Positions 59,601 to 64,000 of a DNA stretch of 64,000 nucleotides are shown here, in pieces. This stretch comes from Bryum argenteum (taxonomy: Eukaryota; Streptophyta; Bryopsida; Bryales; Bryaceae), in NCBI GenBank assembly GCA_037043015.1, contig CM073329.1, positions 1,566,648-1,630,647 on the forward strand, in the 5' to 3' direction. A model generated the notes under the pieces. That model did no database searches. It was not told where the DNA came from and worked only from the letters and a program-made list of their open reading frames with translations. Within the stretch, counting starts at the first letter, position 1; the number at the start of each line of letters is the position of its first letter. The position numbers and the translations under genes were made by a program.

Positions 59601-61541
59601 ACATTCCAACCAGCCACCAACAGAAGATGCGATGGTCCAGTGTCGGAAGTATCGGTGTTTGATCGGTTGTCCCAGCTGGGCTCTCAGAAGTTGAAAGAGA
59701 AGAAGGAAGCAGAAACCAAAATTAGTGGTCCACCAACTGAAAAAAGCACAGGTCGCGTGCTATTCAAGCCTCAAACTGGACGAAAGCCGCAGACTGCAGT
59801 AAGTACTCCGTCGTTTGTTTTCATATGCTATGCTAGGAAGAATTATTGACAGATGCTTCGCCATACGGAAGAGTTCTGAAAACTAGGGCTCATGCAAAAC
59901 TTGCAGAGAAATCCCAACAAGTTGCCCATAGGACAATTCCTGCATGAGATGCAAGGTCCACGTGTGTGCAAGAAAGTGGCCCTGACAGAGAAGGAGCAGC
60001 AGATTATGCAGAATCTAAGCAAGTGTACCTATGTCACGCCGAATTCGCAGAAGTATTTGACATTACTAAAGCCGCGTGCCTTCAAGCAAATGTTTGAAGC
60101 TCTCGACACTGACAAGGTATGAATCATTCCTTGTAATCTTTCCCCATCACAGGCATGGTATCAGTTCTTGAATGAATATTTAGAGATGCTCATGGGAGTT
60201 TGTCTCTTATGAAACAGCAACATTGACAGTCAATGCCTCGCTCTAAGTATGGAAGGGAGTATTGTGTTCGTTCTCTTTTATTTCACTGAGAACCGTCAAT
60301 CACGTTACAATAATCAAAATTAAGATTGAATGTATGTTTGCATATTCAGGATGGTTTTATTCAGCTGAGTAAGGTCGATACGAGGAGAGTGAGTTTCGAT
60401 GCAGCTGTAGATATTAAGAAGCTCATCCAAATGGGCAAAGGCGACGATCGCTTGAATTACGACGCATTTCATAAGCTGATGCATGATATCGAGGTACAGG
60501 GCACTTCTTTTTTCTGTTTAAATGAGCCTGGTGATATGGGGTAACAGACATCACCTTGATATGAAACGGTTGATTGACTTGGCCTTCATCCATCCTTGCA
60601 GGAAAAATGCCACAAAGGCTCCACAGTACGTGGTAATCTTAGGCACGTTAGCCATGTCGACGACAGTAATAACACTTTCGAACCCAAAATTGACGGTGTA
60701 TCCAACGACCTTGCAGGAAGGAGACGAAACTACTCGTACGTACGTTTTTCCTCTTTTAGCATAGATAGAGTTCACCTGAGGAGGTGCATAACCGAAGAAT
60801 AACGAACATATACAGTCGTCATGAGGTAGTGATGATTTTATCTATTCAAGCGAATGTGAGGGTTTGAAGCTAGGATGGATTCCTGACTGGGATTTAATCC
60901 GTTTGCAGCACAAGTGATCAGTGGTACAACATCATCCTTCGCGACAACGAGAAGAGGCAGCAGAAGGTGGAAGCTCTGAGGAAAGAGAGGCAGAAGATTG
61001 AGATGAAGGAGTGTACATTTGCACCGGAGTTTGTTACCAATCCCAGCAGAAGACTCCGCAAGGTAACATCATCTTCAATTCGACTAACAAGACGTGATTT
61101 TGATCATTATCGTTGTACTGGATAATAATGAATTTCTTTTTCTTGTCTGTGCAGGGTGGCAAATGTAGGTTGTCCAGAAGCTCACCTCAGCAGTCTGCTC
61201 CATCTTCCTGTTCTCTCGTCGCAGAGAAGAAAGTTACACCCAAAGTTTCACCCAAAGTTTCACCGAAACGTTCACCGAGACGTGAAAGTGGGCAGACACG
61301 AAGCCCGGATATACCGAAAGGTGACGATGGTTGTGCTTGCAGAGACGATGCTGGAAAAGATAAAGATGATGAGGCAGATGGTGGAGCAGATGGGAAAGTA
61401 GCAGACAGTAATGGAGCTAATGATGGAGCTGCAGAGGAGGATAAGGCATCAGAAGGTGAAGGATCAGGTAACAGTTCTCACAACTCCAAAATGGTCAAAC
61501 ATCCATACTCAGGACTCAGATCAGAAACAGGACTGGTATAG
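56636..61541 (+). CDS. Ciliary-type protein with F-x-P repeats and EF-hand
   Basis: Exons 56636-56749, 57096-57144, 57375-57567, 57618-58044, 58157-58282, 58513-58691, 58959-59046, 59327-59487, 59597-59798, 59907-60116, 60350-60493, 60602-60735, 60909-61062 and 61155-61541 join in phase to 855 residues. An early module (LDITVEIEEGCCGHIQMKEGD, then AKTFCDTY and LTEHIL) is followed by a Cys-rich part. Several modules of the type CTFxPKIN plus a charged arginine-rich helix come next (FTGKPRIS, CTFMPKINP, LTFQPATN, VLFKPQT, TFEPKIDG, CTFAPEF). An EF-hand-like loop DTDKDGFIQLSK spans exons 10 and 11. The tail is Ser, Pro and Lys-rich, then acidic. This architecture is known from flagellated protists and animals and suggests a sperm-flagellum role here (inference). 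Exons 1, 2 and 4 are the least certain. The last exon may instead splice at 61467 to 62247-62398. Confidence 0.7.
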
Positions 61542-62398
61542 AGATGAGATTCCCAACAGTGCCAGTGCCGGATGTAGGTGAGCCTGTAACTAATGATTTG
61601 AGAGAGAGAGAGAGAATAAAAATTGTTGTGGTCGTGATATAACCCAGATTCTGCCTCGATCCCGCTCCCGCTCCCGCCCCCCTCCTTTGGCCTGTATAAC
61701 ATGTCACAGCCGGTGAGCAATCACCCGAGGGAGGTACCTCCTAACTACAACTGGGGGCCGCAAGCGTGGGAACTGCCGTCGAACTACTGGGGGCCGCCGC
61801 AAGGATTAGAATCTTTGCCGGTGAGCAATCACCCGTTGCTGGCAAGCATGTGCCGGCAGCGCAAGAAGCTCCAAGACCAGCTTCGAACGTTGTCCAAGAA
61901 GAAGCTGCTGGCCACCATGTGCCGGCAGCAAGCCGCCCTGATAGAACACTTCCGAGTCCATGACCAGATCTGTGCCTCAAAACACTCCCAGACAGACCCA
62001 CCTTGACTCACATCCCCTGCAATTTCATACCAGGTTAAAATGCACATTTCCTTCATTAAAAGCAAAGAATGATGTTCCCCGTCATATAAGGTTGATGCAT
62101 GAATGGACACCTCCTTCATTAAAAGAATGAATGTCTCCACCTGGGCTTCAATGACTTCTTGTTGGAGCTTGCACTGATTCTGTGTGAATCTTATTCTAAA
62201 TGGACCATTCCTATTCCTCTGGCTTGGGCTGGATTATTTTTCCCAGGTTCTGTGTACGAGGATGAGCCTCGGCGACGGCTGCCGCTTGAAGAGATGGGCC
62301 CCAATTTCAACGAAGCCAATATACAGGTGCTGGATGATTATATGTGCATGCGTCCCAAGAGCAACATGCCCTCGCCGTATGTTGATCGGCGATGGTGA
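61468..62398 (+). other. Alternative 3' end of the ciliary-type gene
   Basis: A good donor (ggatcag then gtaaca) at 61468 and an acceptor (tttttcccag) before 62247 are both phase 1. Splicing gives exon 62247-62398, which encodes a compact, conserved-looking end: SVYEDEPRRRLPLEEMG, LDDYMCMRPK and YVDRRW before a TGA. The protein would then be 881 residues. The composition of this exon is much more protein-like than the unspliced end, so I slightly prefer it, but only a transcript can decide. Confidence 0.5.
61701..62006 (+). CDS. Hypothetical 101-residue ORF with internal repeats
   Basis: A GC-rich ORF from ATG 61701 to TGA 62006. It has two copies of PVSNHP, paired NYNWGPQ and NYWGPPQ, and paired LLASMCRQ and LLATMCRQ, the last followed by basic amphipathic helices. 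I recognise no family. It lies either just downstream of the ciliary-type gene or inside its last possible intron, on the same strand, with no phase-compatible link to either neighbouring exon. It may be a small repeat-derived protein gene or a chance open stretch of a locally duplicated sequence. Confidence 0.35.
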   Translation: MSQPVSNHPREVPPNYNWGPQAWELPSNYWGPPQGLESLPVSNHPLLASMCRQRKKLQDQLRTLSKKKLLATMCRQQAALIEHFRVHDQICASKHSQTDPP

Positions 62399-64000
62399 TG
62401 ATTCCCTTGGAGTAGTGGTCGTGTTGACAAACTGACAGGATTGATTTGTGGGCAAATCCAGTTTGGGCTTTCATCTTGACTTCTGAAGTTCAACTGAGAC
62501 ATGGAGTCAGAAGATTCTCCAACAATTTCAGATGTTAGTGTGTTTTGAAATCTGAGATTGTAAGATTTGAAACTTCTGAGATTTGATATTTCCCGACTGT
62601 CTTGAAATATACTACGAACACATAGTTTCATACCAATGGTAGTTCTGGCTCACAGTATTATTCTATTTCGATCATGGGGAATCAATGTAGCCCAGTTACA
62701 AGAATCAATCATCCATGTGTGACTCCCAATTCCGATAGAGCCACATCGAGTCTCCCAAACTGCAAATTGAGTAGTTCTCACAATAGCTTAAGTCAAAATT
62801 CTGAGAGCTTCAAATTGAGAATTGAGAACATAAATGGGTCAAGATTACTTTTTATTGAGTTAAATCTGTGACATACATTGTTTCCGTTGTAAATTTTGAA
62901 TCTAAGGAAAAAAGAGTTTCGAACCTTCATAAGTATAGCCCTCTTGTCTTTTCTTGAACTGATTGCTTCGAGACTTGGGGTCAAATTCTGATCGCATTAG
63001 CTTGGGGTTTCCATATCCTTCGGCTCCTGGATAAGGGCATCTTAGAGTTGCAAAGAAGAATTAGAATTGGATATTTAATAGGTCTTAACCCTAGAACGTC
63101 GGAGCCCATAACCGTGGCCTGAACTTTGATATGCCTTACTCTGAATCCTCCATTTCGCCACTTTACCTGAAAGTAAAATATTTTATTTTATTTTTCGTAG
63201 ATGTGATCACATGCTTTTCATATGCTGTAAAAATTTCAGATTTTTTTGGGAAGATTTGAAATTCAAGTGAATTTTCAAAGAAAAACCAAAAATAATTCAT
63301 ATCAAATACAAATCACTTTCAAAAAATCTGAAATTTTTAGAATAAGGGGACATTGTAGTGAAGAATAGCATGGTGTAATCCTTGGTTTTGTGTCATGCTA
63401 TATTTGAAAATTGAGAAAGAGACCCTATAGGCATGTAAACTTAAGGTGTCAGTAAATCACTAGATATTAGGAATTTCTTGAAATTCTAACTTGGAGTAGA
63501 AACAAGACTTGGTAAGATTCATTTTATGAATTGAGCTTGAACTCGAAAGAGATCATTTAGTTGCCTAAATTTGAGACTTAATAAAAGTAGGAAAAAGTTG
63601 CAGAAATGCACTGTGTGGTGATTTGTTTTTAACCATTCTTTCAACTTTCATACCACATGTGATCTTAGGAAATACCTTAAATGACCTCAAATGAATTCCA
63701 TGATATGCTATTATCATTCATAAATCCAATTACAAAAATCATGAATGAAATTCATCCCGCAATAATAGGTTACAGTGAGAAATGTTCTGTTCATCGGACA
63801 TAAAATGGCCGCTTCGACGTTCCAGGGTTAAAAGTCCAAAGTACATGCAGTCATCATCATGTCTGGAGTTTATTTGCCAGATATTATCATTTCTGCAGAT
63901 GGAATTTCTCCCAACGGCACCTTTCTTCATTATGATCTATTGGAACATACCATTCTTACGGAAGACATCTATTAGAACATAACATTTCATTGCAGGGCAG
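62399..64000. other. AT-rich intergenic DNA
   Basis: No gene is seen. Near 63085 there is a block (cttaaccctagaacgtcgga) related to the outer arm of the hairpin motifs, and the remainder is AT-rich with only short ORFs. Confidence 0.55.

Overview
The window looks like nuclear DNA from a land plant that is not a seed plant. The genes are densely split by short spliceosomal introns (mostly 60-250 bp, GT-AG). The best-resolved gene is a plant-type MOR1/XMAP215 microtubule-associated protein in 53 exons. A second gene carries the F-x-P repeat and EF-hand architecture of ciliary proteins, which fits a lineage with swimming sperm such as a bryophyte, lycophyte or fern. The short introns and compact gene islands make a bryophyte, perhaps a moss, my first guess. 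The sequence alone does not fix the species.

Layout: 1-12.8 kb is AT-rich intergenic DNA made of decayed repeat copies, with two GC-richer islands (about 3.7-4.0 kb and 5.55-7.1 kb) in which I find no convincing gene. 12.80-15.96 kb (minus) is a 7-exon plastid-targeted phosphoglycerate-mutase-like phosphatase resembling 2-carboxy-D-arabinitol-1-phosphatase. 17.41-34.28 kb (minus) is the complete MOR1 gene, 1990 codons long. 34.3-44.4 kb is repeat-rich intergenic DNA with a fold-back (MITE-like) element and several minisatellites. 44.42-48.08 kb (minus) is a 9-exon START/polyketide-cyclase-like lipid-binding protein. 48.1-52.0 kb is intergenic with a 20-bp tandem array. 52.02-53.28 kb (plus) is a 2-exon small, probably mitochondrial protein. 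54.26-55.39 kb (plus) is an intronless F-box protein. 56.64 to 61.54 or 62.40 kb (plus) is a 14-15-exon ciliary-type protein. 62.4-64 kb is AT-rich intergenic DNA.

I rebuilt the exon-intron structures by hand, matching splice phases and protein-family conservation. All six genes have a continuous frame from start to stop under these models. The genes belong to unrelated housekeeping or cell-biological processes: microtubule dynamics, plastid sugar-phosphate metabolism, lipid transfer, mitochondrial function, protein turnover and cilia. There is no operon-like logic. Adjacent minus genes and adjacent plus genes simply share orientation, with divergent transcription between 48.1 and 52.0 kb.

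The observations most worth following are the ciliary-type gene with its unresolved 3' end and a GC-rich ORF nested in its last possible intron, three GC-AG introns in MOR1, a 15-bp in-frame tandem expansion in MOR1, and a recurring hairpin motif that marks a decayed repeat family. I found no evidence for a new defence-like or enzymatic gene system here.
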